Positions 62,104-64,000 of a DNA stretch of 64,000 bases are shown piece by piece. Every line of letters begins with the position of its first letter. The stretch's first letter is position 1. Under the pieces are notes generated by a model, which saw only the letters and a program-made list of their open reading frames with translations, did no database searches and was not told the origin of the DNA. The stretch is from Ophthalmolycus amberensis. Its lineage: Eukaryota > Chordata > Actinopteri > Perciformes > Zoarcidae. Location: positions 1,048,001-1,112,000 of the forward strand of contig JAFEUB010001068.1 in NCBI GenBank assembly GCA_024529925.1. Reading direction: 5' to 3'. The translations under genes were made by a program, and so were the position numbers.

Positions 62104-63178
62104 TTTGACAGTCCAGTCATTTGCCGTCAACACAACTGACGGCCAACATTTGCTCGACACCCTCCTCTGCATAATGTGAGATGAACACAACACATGGTTA
62201 GGGTTTCTACTAGAACATGTTCCAGTGCTTCAAAAAGAATCACGTTATTTCCCTCGTACGTTCTGTCTGAATATATACCTGTAGTGTATTCACACTCTGT
62301 CTGAAACGCTTCGTTTCAGCGCCTGTCTCTTTAAGACCAGTCTGTTCTGATTGGTTCACTCGGAAAGTATGATGCAACGTTGCTCCAGCTGTTGAGGTGG
62401 AGATACTCCGATGGGGGGGGGGGGCTATACATTCTGCATGTGACATAGGAAGGGGAGCCAAAGCTGAATGGCTTGTTGAGTCGCATGATTTTCTGAGGTT
62501 GTCTTACTTCACTGTTTGTAGGTTCGTAGGCTCACCAGATATCCGACTGTATGTGCACAAGCATTGAAAGAGTGAGTAGTCATGATATGACCCCTTTTTT
62601 GTAAATTGCTAACGACACCACAGACAGAATGCTTGTTGAAAAAGAAGAAACACGTCACCACAACACAGCTGGTCTTTTCACATCACTCTTCATGTCCACC
62701 CAGAGCGGCTTGAATCTCCGACACGGTTTCCTCTCATATCTTCAAAAAGTGTCCGTCCTGCTTTATATTTCCCTGCAATAAGGGAAGAAGGAGGTGTGAT
62801 TTTTGAAGATAAAAGATGATGTAACACTAGACGTTGTGGAAGCCGTATGAGTGTCTAGGTGTAAAAACTGCTTTCAGGGATTATTGAGGTAATTACTCAA
62901 AAACTGACAAAATGAATAAGTTTCTACACCCCTCCTGCCCTCTCACCCCCCTCCTCCTGTTATTGTGACTTATATAAGCTGTGTTACTGTTTCTGTTTGA
63001 CCTCTCACTGTGGTGACAGCTAGTGCTGTGAGAGCGCCGCCCAGTCCCATTCAATCACGCTCGATACAGTATGTGTGTGTTGCGACTGCTTTTGTGTTTT
63101 ATTCTGTGTTTATAGATCATGGGGTGCCAACCAGGAAACATCCTGTTATATAGTCACATACTCGTATTGTGTATATAT

Positions 63179-63200
63179 GGTGTGTGTGTGTGTGTGTGTT
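63179..63200 (+). repeat. (TG)n microsatellite
   Basis: TG tract followed by a short TTCG repeat. Confidence 0.9.
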
Positions 63201-63929
63201 CGTTCGTTCACGTCCAATAGTTGGGAGGCCTTCGGAAATGTTCAGCTCAAAAAGAGCAAACACTACATTGGTAAAGTCCAGAAGTTACACAGAGTGCTCT
63301 TATGGGAAATAATATTATAATAAACATAAGCGCCTCATCAAGGGAACGCACAGAACTTTGTAAACGCTCCAAGCCAACAAAGTTAAATAAGAGAAAGTTT
63401 GACTGTTGAAAAATGGTTCCAAAGTCCCGTGGGTGTTTGCATATTGTGAGTGTATATGCTGTGAGTGTGCCGTGTGAACGAGTAGGACGTGTGCACACAT
63501 AAACCCACTCAAGTTCTCAACTCTGGGCTAAAGTGAGAGCGCGTTCAGGCCTTAGAGCTTGAATGGGAAATAGAATGTGTGCAAAAGTTATCAATACTGC
63601 GAGTTTATCTCAATAAAGTTACAAGAGGTGAAAGCGTGAGCGCCTATATGGACAATTGTTTATGCGAAGGCCTGTTGTGTGCACGTCAACCCGCGTTTGT
63701 CGCCACTCCGGACCCCCCGACTGGCCGGTGCTAAATGTCAACACTGCCCACCGAACCCCCCCGTCCCTGTCGCACGGCGAGGGAGATGTTATGCAACTTA
63801 ATTCTGACGGCCGCGGCTCTAACGCCATCAACAAAGCCTGCCGGCTGCAGATCTGTCCGACAGCCTGTTGTTTTTGTTATTTTCCTCTTCGCTCGCTCGC
63901 TCGCTCTCGCTCTGTCTCTCTGTGTGTAG

Positions 63930-64000
63930 CGTTTGGTGAGGATCGCGCCGGGATGCCGGCACTTGGTCGCCGACGAGGGGCCCGTCTTGAGCGGCTCCGA
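63930..64000 (+). CDS. Possible start of an exon cut by the right edge
   Basis: A long pyrimidine tract ends in tgtgtgtag at 63929. The following 71 bases are GC-rich and open in two frames, one reading RLVRIAPGCRHLVADEG and one containing MPALGRRRGARLERLR. I do not recognise either protein. Acceptor quality and composition suggest an exon, but only the sequence beyond the window can tell. Confidence 0.25.

Larger units (their letters stand above)
52160..63929. other. About 11.8 kb with no recognisable gene
   Basis: Open frames here are short, unrelated to families I know and not bounded by coherent splice sites. Contents: homopolymer and CA/GA tracts, a MITE (61777-62103) and a possible conserved non-coding block (58139-58480). 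It could be intergenic or a large intron of the gene suspected at the right edge. Confidence 0.6.

Overview
The window is vertebrate nuclear DNA from a teleost fish, probably a spiny-rayed (percomorph) species. Genes are split by GT-AG introns, CA/GA microsatellites and long C or G runs are common, and fish-type LINE tails and short non-autonomous elements are scattered through it. The conserved genes are closest to vertebrate proteins.

Positions 1-22084, minus strand: a tandem array of about 6.5-6.7 kb units, each with one secreted two-domain C-type lectin gene. Three genes are complete and a fourth is cut by the left edge. Introns and flanks are nearly identical between units. Predicted amino-acid changes in the first lectin domain pile up in the sugar-binding loops. 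Each inter-gene segment carries a dead L1-like LINE fragment. Two of the three also carry a second truncated LINE, and the third has a different insertion elsewhere in its unit.

Positions 22540-35392, minus strand: ldlrap1 (the ARH endocytic adaptor), nine coding exons, 311 aa. Positions 38230-43667, minus strand: maco1 (macoilin), eleven coding exons. The human genes MACO1 and LDLRAP1 are neighbours in the same order. maco1 has an apparent 1-base frameshift in exon 6.

Positions 43668-44300: a bidirectional maco1/srfbp1 promoter containing a tandemly duplicated block of about 290 bp. Positions 44754-46509, plus strand: srfbp1 (BUD22 family), also with an apparent 1-base frameshift. Positions 47213-51662, plus strand: an activator E2F gene (E2F2/E2F3 type, probably e2f2) with an E2F/CCAAT/CHR promoter and a U12-type AT-AC intron. 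Its first coding exon could not be placed.

Positions 52160-63930 hold no gene I can recognise: simple repeats, one fish MITE and a possible conserved non-coding block. The last 71 bases may begin an exon of another gene.

The genes are not an operon-like system. The main interest is the recent lectin array with focused variation of its binding loops, the duplicated shared promoter and the AT-AC intron.
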